Below, one piece after another: positions 25,532 through 35,088 of a stretch of 64,000 nucleotides of DNA. Positions within the stretch are counted from its first letter, which is position 1, and each line of letters opens with the position of its first letter. The position numbers were made by a program, and so were the translations under genes. The stretch lies in the NCBI RefSeq assembly GCF_041435215.1, contig NZ_CP108394.1, positions 6,076,001-6,140,000 of the forward strand, written 5' to 3'. Source of the DNA: Streptomyces sp. NBC_01314. GTDB taxonomy: Bacteria; Actinomycetota; Actinomycetes; Streptomycetales; Streptomycetaceae. The notes below the pieces were generated by a model. It worked only from the letters and a program-made list of their open reading frames with translations, was not told where the DNA came from and searched no databases.

Positions 25532-25569
25532 GGAGGGCTCGCACCCCGTACAGGGGGTGCGAGCCCTCC
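25532..25569 (+). terminator. Terminator of the cold-shock gene
   Basis: Stem GGAGGGCTCGCACCCC / GGGGGTGCGAGCCCTCC with loop GTACA. After it, three copies of a 10-base CGTGCCCGTC repeat run from about 25592 to 25625. Confidence 0.92.
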
Positions 25570-25728
25570 TGTGTGTGCGGCCGGTGGCTGGTCCGTGCCC
25601 GTCCGTGCCCGTCCGTGCCCGTCCGCGTCCGGTCCGCGTGCGGTCACCGACGGGTCCGGGGCGGGGTCGCGCGGGGGGTCGCGCACGGGGGTGAGGGGGC
25701 GCGTTCACCTGCGGATCATCGAGAGGCG

Positions 25729-25791
25729 CTTGCACTCGACCATGCCGAGTGCTAATCATTGGCGTTAGCACTCTGAAGGTGAGAGTGACAA
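25729..25791 (+). promoter_or_regulatory. Two tandem CIRCE elements (HrcA operators) before groEL2
   Basis: CIRCE is TTAGCACTC-N9-GAGTGCTAA. Copy 1 (25729-25755) is CTTGCACTC-N9-GAGTGCTAA and copy 2 (25765-25791) is TTAGCACTC-N9-GAGTGACAA; each has two mismatches in one arm. HrcA bound here represses groEL at normal temperature. The 431-base gap 25487-25917 otherwise holds the csp terminator and short repeats. Confidence 0.93.
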
Positions 25792-25809
25792 TGAGGATCG
25801 GGTCGGTGA

Positions 25810-27546
<1,737 letters not shown>

Positions 27547-27576
27547 TCGACCCTGGTCGATCACAGTCCTTCAGTA

Positions 27577-27618
27577 CCGAGGGCGGCACTCCCTGGACGC
27601 AGGGGGTGCCGCCCTCGG
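27577..27618 (+). terminator. Terminator of groEL2
   Basis: Stem CCGAGGGCGGCACTCCCTG / CAGGGGGTGCCGCCCTCGG with a short GACG loop and one mismatch. Confidence 0.9.
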
Positions 27619-27751
27619 GCGTGTCCGGGGTCACATCGGACGCGGGTGCGGCGGCGGAATTCCGTGCCGGGCGGGGCGGTTGGGAGGAGAGACGCTAGAT
27701 GCGTGCGCATGTAGTGCATGTTCCATCCGATGTCCCCCGAGGAGTCCCCAC

Positions 27752-28885
27752 GTGACCACCGCCTCCACCTCCACCTCCGTCTCCCGCGCCTCCGAGGTAC
27801 TGTCCCGACCCGTCACGATCAACGGTCTGACCGTTCCGAACCGCATTGCCATGGCGCCGATGACGCGGGTGTTCTCGCCCGGTGGTGTGCCGGGGGCGGA
27901 CGTGGCCTCGTACTACGGGCGGCGGGCGGCCGCGGGGGTCGGTCTGATCGTGACCGAGGGGACGTACGTGGGGCACGAGACGGCCGGTGACACGGACGGG
28001 GTGCCGAGGTTCGCCGGTGAGGAGCAGCTCGCGGGGTGGGCGAAGGTCGCGGAGGCGGTGCACGCCGGGGGCGGCACGATCGTTCCGCAGCTCTGGCACA
28101 TCGGGGCCGTCCGGCAGCAGGGCAAGCTCTTCCCGGACGCGCCGGTCCTCGGCCCCTCCGGTCTGCGGACCGACGGCACCGAGGCCGAGGGCGGCCGGGC
28201 CATGACCCAGGCCGACATCGACGAGGTCATCGCGGCCTTCGCCAAGTCCGCCGCCGAGGCCGAGCGCATCGGCATGGACGGCGTGGAGATCCACGGCGCC
28301 CACGGCTACCTGATCGACCAGTTCCTCTGGGAGCGCACCAACCGCCGTACGGACGCCTACGGCGGTGACCTCGTCGCCCGTACGAAGTTCGCGGCGGAGG
28401 TCGTGGCGGCCGTGCGGGATTCCGTGTCCGCCGACTTCCCGGTCATCTTCCGCTACTCGCAGTGGAAGCAGGAGGGGTACGACGCGCGCCTCGCCGAGAC
28501 GCCGGAGGAGCTGGGGGCGCTGTTGAGCCCGCTCGTGGCGGCCGGGGTCGACGCGTTCCACGCGTCCACGCGCCGCTACTGGGAGGCGGAGTTCGAGGGC
28601 TCCGAACTCAACCTCGCGGGCTGGACGAAGAAGCTCACCGGCAAGCCCACCATCACCGTCGGCTCGGTCGGCCTGGACGGCGAGTTCCTCGCCGCGTTCT
28701 CCGGTGAGGGGGCGACGCTCAAGGGTATCGACGACCTGCTGACCAGCCTGGAGGCCGACGAGTTCGACCTCGTCGCCGTGGGCCGCGCGCTCCTCCAGGA
28801 CCCGGAGTGGGCCGCGAAGGTGCTCGACGGCCGCTTCGGCGAGCTGAAGCCGTTCGCGCCGGCCGCGCTGGGCTCGCTCAGCTGA
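27752..28885 (+). CDS. NADH:flavin oxidoreductase, Old Yellow Enzyme family
   Basis: 377 residues. A TIM barrel with FMN: NGLTVPNRIAMAPMTR at about 24-39, GLIVTEGTYVG, VPQLWHIG, substrate His/Asn pair in VEIHGAHGYLIDQFLW, and the phosphate-binding FDLVAVGRALLQDPEWAAKV near the C-terminus. Reduces activated C=C bonds such as enones or nitro compounds with NAD(P)H. The GTG at 27752 has GAGGAG 8 bases upstream. The single gene is ended by a perfect hairpin shared with the convergent Uma2 gene. Confidence 0.92.
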   Translation: MTTASTSTSVSRASEVLSRPVTINGLTVPNRIAMAPMTRVFSPGGVPGADVASYYGRRAAAGVGLIVTEGTYVGHETAGDTDGVPRFAGEEQLAGWAKVAEAVHAGGGTIVPQLWHIGAVRQQGKLFPDAPVLGPSGLRTDGTEAEGGRAMTQADIDEVIAAFAKSAAEAERIGMDGVEIHGAHGYLIDQFLWERTNRRTDAYGGDLVARTKFAAEVVAAVRDSVSADFPVIFRYSQWKQEGYDARLAETPEELGALLSPLVAAGVDAFHASTRRYWEAEFEGSELNLAGWTKKLTGKPTITVGSVGLDGEFLAAFSGEGATLKGIDDLLTSLEADEFDLVAVGRALLQDPEWAAKVLDGRFGELKPFAPAALGSLS

Positions 28886-28890
28886 GGCGG

Positions 28891-28921
28891 TGCCGGGCCC
28901 ACGAGTCCGGTGGGCCCGGCA
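28891..28921. terminator. Bidirectional terminator hairpin
   Basis: A perfect 12-base stem TGCCGGGCCCAC / GTGGGCCCGGCA with loop GAGTCCG lies between the convergent genes. Confidence 0.92.
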
Positions 28922-28932
28922 TGGGGGGCGGG

Positions 28933-29604
28933 TCAGTCGGCGTAGTCCTTCAGTTCTTCCGTGTCCAGGGTGAAGCCGAGGGGGTCGGGCAGTTCCACCG
29001 GGGTTCCCCAGGGGGATGGGGTGATCTGCTGGTAGCTGCCGTCCTTCGGCTCGCTGTACACGACGACGGTCTCCTTGTCGCGATCGACGAGGAGGTAGAC
29101 GGGGATGTCGACTGCCGCATAGCCGACGGGCTTGTCGATGCGGTCTCGCTGATTGGTGTCGCGGTCGTGTGAGGTGATCTCGACGACCATGAGGACGCCG
29201 TTGGAAGCGGACCACTCCCCGTGGCCTTTGAAGTGACCCCGTTGCGCGAGAGCTCCGTCCGTGCGAGCGCGACCTTTGCGGTAGGCCTCGGTCCTGACTC
29301 CGCGCTCGTGGTAAAGACGCAGGCCGGGGCGATGCTGCAGGCACTGCTCCAGCAGCCACATGAAGATCTCGCTGTGGTTGCCGTCCGGCATGGCCTTGAC
29401 CTCAAGTTTTCCGTTGATGTACTCAAGCCGGACGGTCTCCGGTGCCCGCCGCTCCAGTTCCTCGAAGTCCTCGACGCTCAGTGGGTCCCTGGTCCGGACT
29501 CGCCCGTCGACGAATTCGAGCCGGACGTGCTCCGGTGCCACGCTGGCGAGTTCCTCGAAGTCCTCGACGGGCATCTGTGGACGTTCGGCGGTGCTGGGGG
29601 TCAT
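28933..29604 (-). CDS. Uma2 family (DUF820) putative restriction-type endonuclease with duplicated N-terminus
   Basis: 223 residues. The Uma2 core is a PD-(D/E)XK nuclease fold: VRLEYINGKLEV, HSEIFMWLLEQCLQH, then a GVRTEAYRKGRARTDGALA block and NGVLMVVEITSHDRD, where the EIT carries the D/E-X-K-like centre. Target and partner are unknown; these proteins are common and often multi-copy in Streptomyces. The motif VEDFEELxxxAPExVRLE occurs twice (about residues 13-29 and 44-61), so the first ~32 residues are a tandem duplication. The ATG at 29604 has GGAGGAGGCGACGCC upstream. Confidence 0.85.
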   Translation of the reverse strand: MTPSTAERPQMPVEDFEELASVAPEHVRLEFVDGRVRTRDPLSVEDFEELERRAPETVRLEYINGKLEVKAMPDGNHSEIFMWLLEQCLQHRPGLRLYHERGVRTEAYRKGRARTDGALAQRGHFKGHGEWSASNGVLMVVEITSHDRDTNQRDRIDKPVGYAAVDIPVYLLVDRDKETVVVYSEPKDGSYQQITPSPWGTPVELPDPLGFTLDTEELKDYAD

Positions 29605-29663
29605 GGCGTCGCCTCCTCCCCTCCATCGTGCCCTGGGGTGATGCCTGCGGACCGTAGGAGCGG

Positions 29664-30572
29664 TCATGCGGGTGTCCTTTCTCGTGGCTGTTGTGACATC
29701 GCCGCACGGATCTGGGCCGCGTGGGTGTGCACTGCGGCGGAGGACAGGGGCGTGTTGGGTCGAGCGGGGGCGCGTTCGCCCCGGCAGGCGCTGCACATGC
29801 CGCCCGGTAGGGCCTCCGGGGGGCCCGGGGTGCCGCATTCACCGCACTCCAGCATGCGGAGAGGCGGGCGTACGGGGTCGGGGGCGGGTGCCGGTTCCGG
29901 GGGGAGCTTGGTGACGAGGCGGGTGCGGAGGAGGGCTGCCGGGCTGTGGACCGGGGTCGGGAGGCCGGAGGCCAGGGCCTGGCGGATCGTCTCGTCGGTG
30001 GCGCCTCGCTCGAACCACGGCAGCAGGAGTGGGGCCAGCGCCGCGCACTCCGCCTGGGAGAGGGAGAGTGCGGGGGTTGCCCGGCCCAGGGCGGCCAGGA
30101 GGATGTGGGCGCGGGAGCGAGTGGGGGATCTCTTCGGGTCCTGCCCCTGCTCCTGCGGTACGTCGCCCCGCGTGAACCTCGCCCACCAGTCGTCGTCCCG
30201 TGCCGTCCGGGAGAACCACGATCGGGTGATCCAGCGGGAACTGCCCGACTCGGTCTCCACGGACTCACGGCCCCGGCGCAAGTGGCCCGCTTCTTGGAGC
30301 CGGTTGAGGGCTGTGCGGAGCGCGCACTGCCCGTACGTGAGGGTCTTGGCCAGCGTCTTCACGGAGATGTCGGCGCCCTCGGAGAGGCGGTCGATGTACG
30401 CGGCGATGGCTGCCTCGCGGGGTGGGAGGTCCGCGAAGTCGTGGGCCGTGCGGGGGTGTTGGCCGGGGGCGGTGCGTTTGCCGTAGCCCGGGTTGGCCAT
30501 GGGGTGGGGGCGCGGAGGGTGCGGGTCCGCGTGCGCGGGCAGGGGGGCAGCACTAAGGTTGGCAGAAGCCAT
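29664..30572 (-). CDS. Winged helix-turn-helix DNA-binding protein with C-terminal zinc-ribbon-like motif
   Basis: 302 residues. A helix-turn-helix lies at about residues 44-100 (FADLPPREAAIAAYIDRLSEG, then DISVKTLAKTLTYGQCALRTALNRL and a wing LRRGRESVETESG, in pieces), typical of MarR/RepL-type winged helices. The middle is Arg-rich. Near the C-terminus CGECGTPGPPEALPGGMCSAC forms a Cys4 zinc-ribbon-like motif. It is probably a transcription factor; the target is unknown. The ATG at 30572 has no clear ribosome site (30500 is an alternative). It is preceded on its own strand by a strong hairpin in the leader. Confidence 0.75.
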   Translation of the reverse strand: MASANLSAAPLPAHADPHPPRPHPMANPGYGKRTAPGQHPRTAHDFADLPPREAAIAAYIDRLSEGADISVKTLAKTLTYGQCALRTALNRLQEAGHLRRGRESVETESGSSRWITRSWFSRTARDDDWWARFTRGDVPQEQGQDPKRSPTRSRAHILLAALGRATPALSLSQAECAALAPLLLPWFERGATDETIRQALASGLPTPVHSPAALLRTRLVTKLPPEPAPAPDPVRPPLRMLECGECGTPGPPEALPGGMCSACRGERAPARPNTPLSSAAVHTHAAQIRAAMSQQPRERTPA

Positions 30573-30601
30573 GGGATCGCTGTTTCCGATCTCGTAGGTC
30601 A

Positions 30602-30637
30602 AGCCCCCGCAGGTGTTGGTAGCACCTGGCGGGGGCT
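30602..30637. promoter_or_regulatory. Leader hairpin upstream of the winged-HTH gene
   Basis: Stem AGCCCCCGCAGGTG / CACCT-G-GCGGGGGCT (one bulged G) with loop TTGGTAG lies 30-65 bases before the minus-strand gene start. On the minus strand it is followed by TGACCTACGAG; on the plus strand by GTTTCGT. It may be an attenuator, an operator, or a terminator for plus-strand transcription. Confidence 0.6.
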
Positions 30638-31003
30638 GTTTCGTCTGCGGGCACGGTATCAGCATCGTCACTGTGCGTGGCAAGTCGAACGCGTCAAGTC
30701 AACTCGCCGGGTGGGAGGGTGGGTTGAGGCCCACCTCCCAATCCTTAGAGAGAGGGCTCGGAGCTGGGGGCTTGAGCTTCGGGGCGGTGATCGGGGCGTT
30801 AAATCGGTCGCCGGGGGCGGGGCCGCTGAGTAGCGTGGTGGCACTTCGACGATCACGCTCTCCAGTAGGAAGCCGCAGAAACGGGAGCGGACGCGCACAG
30901 CGGTTGGTCTACGGCTGTCTGTGCGTGGTGATGAAGCGGGCGGCAGTGAATTTGCCCTGCCCTTCTTCCGCTTTCCGCTTTCCGCTCACAGGAGTGATCC
31001 GCC
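30638..31003. other. Intergenic region between the winged-HTH and LLM genes
   Basis: No gene is seen in 366 bases. A second hairpin, GGGAGGGTGGG-TTGAGG-CCCACCTCCC (30713-30739), is followed by AATCC. The region before 31004 is the promoter/leader of the LLM oxidoreductase, ending in CACAGGAGTG. No operator is recognised. Confidence 0.6.
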
Positions 31004-31888
31004 ATGAGTTCCGTAGCCGTACCCGCACGCATACCCGTCGGGCTCGGTCTGCCCGTCGACGACCCCGCCGGCCTGCTGACCTGGGCCCGGCTCGCCGAGG
31101 AGAGCCAGTTCAGCACGCTGGGCCTGCTCGACCGGCTCGTCTACGACAACCCCGACCCGCTCGTCACGCTGGCCGCCCTCGCCGGGGCCACGAGCCGTAT
31201 CCGCGTCCAGACAGAGGTCCTGCTCGCGCCGCACTACAACACCGCGATCCTCGCCAAACAGACGGCCACGCTGGACCGGCTCTCCGGCGGGCGCTTCACC
31301 TTCGGGATCGGGGTGGGTGGGCGTGAGGACGACTGCCGGGTCGCCGGGATCGACATCCGGCGGCGCGGGCGTCGGCTCGACGAGCAGATGGAGCAGCTGC
31401 GTCGGGCGTGGTCCGGGCAGCCGTACGGGGAGGGGGTCGGGGCGGTCGGGCCGCTGCCCGCCACCCCCGGTGGGCCCGAAGTCCTCTTCGGCGGCTTCGC
31501 CTCCGCCGCCCTCGAACGTGTCGCGCGCTGGGGCGACGGTTTCCTCGGCGCGGCGCTGCCTCCGGCGTACATGGACCGGATGTTCCGTGACGTCGAGACC
31601 GCCTGGGAGAAGCACGGGCGGACCGGGCGCCCGAAGCTCGTGGCCCAGGTCAACGTCGCGGCCGGGGCGCCGTCCGTGATCGCCGACGCCCGCGCCAACC
31701 TGCTGCGCTACTACGCCTTCACCGGGCGCGCGGAGTACATGGCGGAGGGGTTGCTGACCACGCCGGACGCGGTACGGGCGGCTGTCGCCGGGTTCGCCGG
31801 GATCGGGGCGGACGAGGTGATCCTGTACTGCTGGTCCTCGGACCCCGGCCAGATCGGCCGCCTCGGTGAAATGCTGTTCGATCAGTAG
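31004..31888 (+). CDS. LLM class flavin-dependent oxidoreductase
   Basis: 294 residues with the luciferase-like monooxygenase TIM barrel: IPVGLGLPVDDPAGLLTWAR at the start, ATSRIRVQTEVLLAPHYNTA, LAKQTATLDRLSGGRFTFGI near 84-104 and a GGREDDCRVAGID turn. A C-terminal substrate region ends in ADEVILYCWSSDP. It uses FMN or F420 in the cytoplasm; actinobacterial members often use F420. The substrate is unknown. AGGAGTGATCC precedes the ATG. The next gene begins 25 bases downstream on the same strand, so a two-gene unit is likely. Confidence 0.88.
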   Translation: MSSVAVPARIPVGLGLPVDDPAGLLTWARLAEESQFSTLGLLDRLVYDNPDPLVTLAALAGATSRIRVQTEVLLAPHYNTAILAKQTATLDRLSGGRFTFGIGVGGREDDCRVAGIDIRRRGRRLDEQMEQLRRAWSGQPYGEGVGAVGPLPATPGGPEVLFGGFASAALERVARWGDGFLGAALPPAYMDRMFRDVETAWEKHGRTGRPKLVAQVNVAAGAPSVIADARANLLRYYAFTGRAEYMAEGLLTTPDAVRAAVAGFAGIGADEVILYCWSSDPGQIGRLGEMLFDQ

Positions 31889-31913
31889 GTGTTGTTGAGG
31901 AACGGGGGCACTG

Positions 31914-32531
31914 GTGGGTAAGAGGCATGTGCGGAAAATGCTGCGGAAGATGGAGAGCGGTGAGCCCGTGGAGCTCAGCGTCAGCATGACGACGATGAAG
32001 GGGCTCACCCGACTCGCCTTCCTCGCCCAGCAGTTCGGGTACGAGTACGCGGACCTGAACCAGGTCGACAACAGGTTCGCGCTGCGCATCGTGCCCGACC
32101 CGAGCCGGGAGGGCCGGGAGCGGGCCGCGCGCAACCGGGAGCGGTATCCCGACGCGCGGAACGGGGGCTCGCTGCCGCCCGTGGCGCCCGACGAGGCCGG
32201 ACTTCTCAAGGCCCGGATGCTGTTCGACCTCGGCCGCCAGTTCACCGACAAGCAGCGGTTCGCCCTCGCGGGTATCCCCATCACCGGGATGGTCGCGGGC
32301 ATCGGATACCGGTTCGGGGACGGCACCACCGGCGTCGTCGTCTCCGTCGGCGTCTGGGCCGCGCTCATGGGCCTGGCATACGTCGGGCTCGTCGCCAGTC
32401 GACGTCGCCACGTCAGGTACACCGCCCAGCTTGAGGCCGCCGGGTTCACGCCGGTGACCGACCAGGGCGGACGGCTGAGGTATGTGCCGCCGGGCAGACA
32501 GCTACCGGGTCACGGGAACCCGTTCGCCTAG
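31914..32531 (+). CDS. Small membrane protein, function unknown
   Basis: 205 residues from GTG at 31914 (upstream GAACGGGGGC). The N-terminal half is charged and soluble (VELSVSMTTMKGLTRLAFLAQQFGYEYADL, written in full by parts VELSVSMTTMKG and LTRLAFLAQQFG). Two transmembrane helices follow at about 121-140 (FALAGIPITGMVAGIGYRF) and 145-165 (GVVVSVGVWAALMGLAYVGL), then a basic tail. No known domain. Probably co-transcribed with the LLM oxidoreductase gene upstream; its stop overlaps the end of the convergent DUF397 gene by 4 bases. Confidence 0.72.
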   Translation: MGKRHVRKMLRKMESGEPVELSVSMTTMKGLTRLAFLAQQFGYEYADLNQVDNRFALRIVPDPSREGRERAARNRERYPDARNGGSLPPVAPDEAGLLKARMLFDLGRQFTDKQRFALAGIPITGMVAGIGYRFGDGTTGVVVSVGVWAALMGLAYVGLVASRRRHVRYTAQLEAAGFTPVTDQGGRLRYVPPGRQLPGHGNPFA

Positions 32532-32734
32532 CGCGACTTGAGGTCCTCGACGAACAGGGACCACGCCTCGGCCCGGAACACGAGCTTCGGGCCGAGGGGG
32601 GTCTTGGAGTCGCGGACGGGGATGTGGGTGGGGTGGTTGTCGGCGACTTCGAGGCAGTTGCCGCCGCTGCCTTCGCTGTAGCTGGACTTGTGCCAGATGG
32701 CCACGCTCAGGTCGTACTCAGAGATGTTCCTCAT
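32528..32734 (-). CDS. DUF397 domain protein
   Basis: 68 residues with the DUF397 signature: WHKSSYSEGSGGNCLEVAD, VPVRDSKTPLGPKLVF-like centre (here IPVRDSKTPLGP) and EAWSLFVEDLKS. In Streptomyces these small proteins are encoded with an XRE/DUF5753 regulator and are thought to act with it, possibly as an antagonist pair. Here the ATG at 32734 lies inside the regulator's last codons (17-base overlap), with CAGGA 8 bases upstream, so translation is coupled. Confidence 0.9.
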   Translation of the reverse strand: MRNISEYDLSVAIWHKSSYSEGSGGNCLEVADNHPTHIPVRDSKTPLGPKLVFRAEAWSLFVEDLKSR

Positions 32735-33557
32735 GTGCGTAATCCTGAGCCATCGCTTCGAGCATGGCTAGGGACTTCTCCGGCGAGAGCGAGACGGCAG
32801 TGAGGAACTCGTGGGTGCGTCGCTGGAACCGGACGGTGGCCGGGTCGTCCTCCAGGCGTCCGGAGCCGACCCCCTCGAAGTAGAGCAGGGTTGGGGCGTC
32901 CGCGAAGTCCATCAGCTTGATGGAGCCCTCCATCGACGCGTGGGCTCCCGCGTCGAACGGCAGCACCTGCACGATGATGCGGTTCCGGCGGGCCAGGGTG
33001 GTGATGTGGCGCAAGGCCTCCGCCATCACCGCCCGCCCGCCTGTCACGCGACGCACTACCGCCTCGTCCAACACGGTCCAAAACAACGGATTTGTTTCAC
33101 GTTCGAGGATGTGGGCCCGCTCCATCCGATGGGCCACCTTCTCTTCGATCACCTCCTCCGAAGCCGTGGGCCGATACGCGCGGAACACGGCCCGTGCGTA
33201 CGCGGGTGTCTGCAGCAGCCCAGGGATCAGGAGCGGCTCGTACTGCCGGATCTCCGTAGCCGCTGCTTCCGCTTCGACTGCTTCCGTGAAGTGCTCTGAA
33301 TACTGGGACTTGGCCACCGCCGTGCAATTCCGGCTGAAGAAATCGCCCGTGTCGAGGGCGACATCGATGAGGCGGGCGATCTCCGGCTTCAAGCGCCGCG
33401 TCGCCTTTTCCAACTGCCCTACGAACGCACCGCTCACAAACAGTTGCTGACCCAACTCCTCCTGGCTGAGACCTGCCTTGTCCCTGGCATGGCGCAGCTC
33501 CGCGCCCAAAAGCGCTCGGGGTGACGACGACGGGTCCAGATCCTTCGGTCCTGGCAT
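32718..33557 (-). CDS. XRE-family regulator with DUF5753 (Scr1-type) domain
   Basis: 279 residues. An N-terminal helix-turn-helix is at about 15-70 (ELRHARDKAGLSQEELGQQL, then VSGAFVGQLEKATRRLKPE), followed by the DUF5753 sensor domain with IRQYEPLLIPGLLQTPAYAR at about 105-124. Further blocks are LDEAVVRRVTGGRAVMAEAL and RIIVQVLPFDAGAHASMEGS. It is probably a DNA-binding regulator with its DUF397 partner encoded downstream. The ATG at 33557 has GGGAGCTG upstream; an earlier in-frame start at 33587 is less likely. It is divergent from two small overlapping genes. Confidence 0.9.
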   Translation of the reverse strand: MPGPKDLDPSSSPRALLGAELRHARDKAGLSQEELGQQLFVSGAFVGQLEKATRRLKPEIARLIDVALDTGDFFSRNCTAVAKSQYSEHFTEAVEAEAAATEIRQYEPLLIPGLLQTPAYARAVFRAYRPTASEEVIEEKVAHRMERAHILERETNPLFWTVLDEAVVRRVTGGRAVMAEALRHITTLARRNRIIVQVLPFDAGAHASMEGSIKLMDFADAPTLLYFEGVGSGRLEDDPATVRFQRRTHEFLTAVSLSPEKSLAMLEAMAQDYAHEEHL

Positions 33558-33671
33558 GGGCACAGCTCCCTGTCCAGCAGACCCCATGTTGGGGCGTCGT
33601 ATCTGGCCAGGCTAGAGGCCCTTCAGACACGCTGTGTGGTGAATCGGAAACCCAGCGTGGAGGAAGCGGAC

Positions 33672-33902
33672 GTGAAGAACAGAGCGGCGGCGAAGGGGCG
33701 GAGCACAGTGCGGACGACCGAGGAGGCCGTGGAGCAGCTCGACCAGGCGCTGCGCGGAGTCGGCATCGTGCTGCCGTCGCTGCGCGTCGACCCGGTGACC
33801 GGGGCCAGTGAACTGCCGTACCCGCTCGTCGAGTTGGGCTGCTGCAACCTCCAGGTCGCCGCCAACCTCGCCGCCGTCCTGCGCAACGCGGCGGAGACGT
33901 GA
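33672..33902 (+). CDS. Small conserved hypothetical protein
   Basis: 76 residues from GTG at 33672, chosen for the strong site GGAGGAAGCGGAC. The sequence is VRTTEEAVEQLDQALRGVGI followed by a hydrophobic stretch ending in LQVAANLAAVLRNAAET. No known domain; a short helical protein. Its stop overlaps the next start (GTGA), so the two are translated together. The pair lies divergent to the XRE/DUF397 regulator, a layout common in Streptomyces. Confidence 0.78.
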   Translation: MKNRAAAKGRSTVRTTEEAVEQLDQALRGVGIVLPSLRVDPVTGASELPYPLVELGCCNLQVAANLAAVLRNAAET

Positions 33903-34111
33903 CCGCGCCGCAGCGGTCGTACGCCGTGGACGTACGCAACGGGCGGCTCGGTGAGGTGATGGGCCGCGAGGGCGGTTACGTGCAGTTGCGGCCGGTCGGG
34001 GGCGGGCGGGAGTGGGACTGTCCGCCGGACACGCTGCGCGAGGCCGCTCCGGGGGAGGTGTTGCGGGCGCGGGTGCGGCAGGTCAACGGGGAGGGGCGGC
34101 TGCCGTGTTGA
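33899..34111 (+). CDS. Small conserved hypothetical protein
   Basis: 70 residues from GTG at 33899. Content: YAVDVRNGRLGEVMGREGGY, then VQLRPVGGGREWDCPPDTLR and a C-terminal VLRARVRQVNGEGR. Beta-rich with a single conserved-looking WDCPP, as in small actinobacterial proteins found next to XRE/DUF397 regulators. Function unknown. It overlaps the upstream gene by 4 bases. Confidence 0.78.
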   Translation: MTAPQRSYAVDVRNGRLGEVMGREGGYVQLRPVGGGREWDCPPDTLREAAPGEVLRARVRQVNGEGRLPC

Positions 34112-34208
34112 GCGGTTGGTGGCACTTGGAGTGAAGGTGTCCCCTTTGCCGAGCGGCCGTGTCAGGCTCACGCTTGGACGGTCACGGATCGAGGGACGGG
34201 GGACGGCT

Positions 34209-35069
34209 GTGCGCAGGATGTTCGGGCTGGTGGTGTGTCTGGTCGGGCTGGTGTGCGGGTGTGGTGGCTCGGGCAGTGGCTCGGGCGGTGACTCGAAGGC
34301 GGCGGGGTCGGACAGGCCGCGCACAACGGCGGCGGCCTCACCCTCCGCTTCCCCCTCCGCTTCGGGTTCCGCACGCGGAGGCCGGGCCTTCGTGACGTTC
34401 ACGTCCGCCGAGCCCGTGAGCCCGGCCACCCTGGAACGGGCCGCCGGGCTGATGCGGGACCGGGCAGAGGAGGCCGGGCTGACGGGTGTCGAGGTGACGG
34501 TCGAGGAGAAGCGGCAGATCACGGTGGCCGGTCCGGCCGGCCGGCAGAAGTCGCTGGAGTCCCTCGGCGCGCCGGCCGAGCTGGCGTTCCGCCCGGTGCT
34601 GAACCAGGTGCCGACGGAGGACGAGGGCACGTGCCGGGCGGTCGTGGACGCGTCCCCGTCACAGCCGCTGACCGCGTGCGGGAAGACGCAGGACGCCCTC
34701 TACACGTACGAACTCGGCCCTGTCGCCCTGCCCGGCACGGATGTGTCCGACGCGCAGGCCGACATCGACGCGGCGCGGGGGGCGGGCTGGTTCGTGACGC
34801 TGGACTTCACCTCGGCGGGCGCGAAGAAGTTCGCCGACGTCACCGGTCGGCTGGCCCAACAGACCCCGCCGCAGAACCAGTTCGCCATCGTTCTCGACGG
34901 CACGGTCGTCTCCGCCCCCTCCGTCAGCTCCGCGATCACCGGCGGCAAGGCCGAGATCTCCGGCAGCTTCACCAGCCTGGAGGCCGAGGAACTGGCGGCC
35001 AACCTGAACACGGGCGCCCTCCCCGTACGCCTGAAGGTGTCCTCCGTGACGACGCTGCCGGCCGATTAG
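34209..35069 (+). CDS. Lipoprotein with SecD P1-head-like domain
   Basis: 286 residues from GTG at 34209 (upstream GGGGGACGGCT). Signal peptide MFGLVVCLVGLVCGC with a lipobox-like VCGC, then a Gly/Ser linker. The body matches the periplasmic P1 head of SecD: a first babb unit (ERAAGLMRDRAEEAGLTGVE) and the second, SecD-typical, GWFVTLDFTSAGAKKFADVT, FAIVLDGTVVSAPSVSSAIT, GKAEISGSFTSLEAEELAAN. It lacks all six SecD transmembrane helices, so it is not a secretion motor. It may be a detached accessory domain at the cell surface. Monocistronic. Confidence 0.82.
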   Translation: MRRMFGLVVCLVGLVCGCGGSGSGSGGDSKAAGSDRPRTTAAASPSASPSASGSARGGRAFVTFTSAEPVSPATLERAAGLMRDRAEEAGLTGVEVTVEEKRQITVAGPAGRQKSLESLGAPAELAFRPVLNQVPTEDEGTCRAVVDASPSQPLTACGKTQDALYTYELGPVALPGTDVSDAQADIDAARGAGWFVTLDFTSAGAKKFADVTGRLAQQTPPQNQFAIVLDGTVVSAPSVSSAITGGKAEISGSFTSLEAEELAANLNTGALPVRLKVSSVTTLPAD

Positions 35070-35088
35070 GGAGCGCGGCGCGGCACGC

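Noticed and set aside
30602..30637. Hairpin read as a tRNA or small RNA gene
   Set aside because: No cloverleaf arms, no CCA context and only one stem; better as a leader element.
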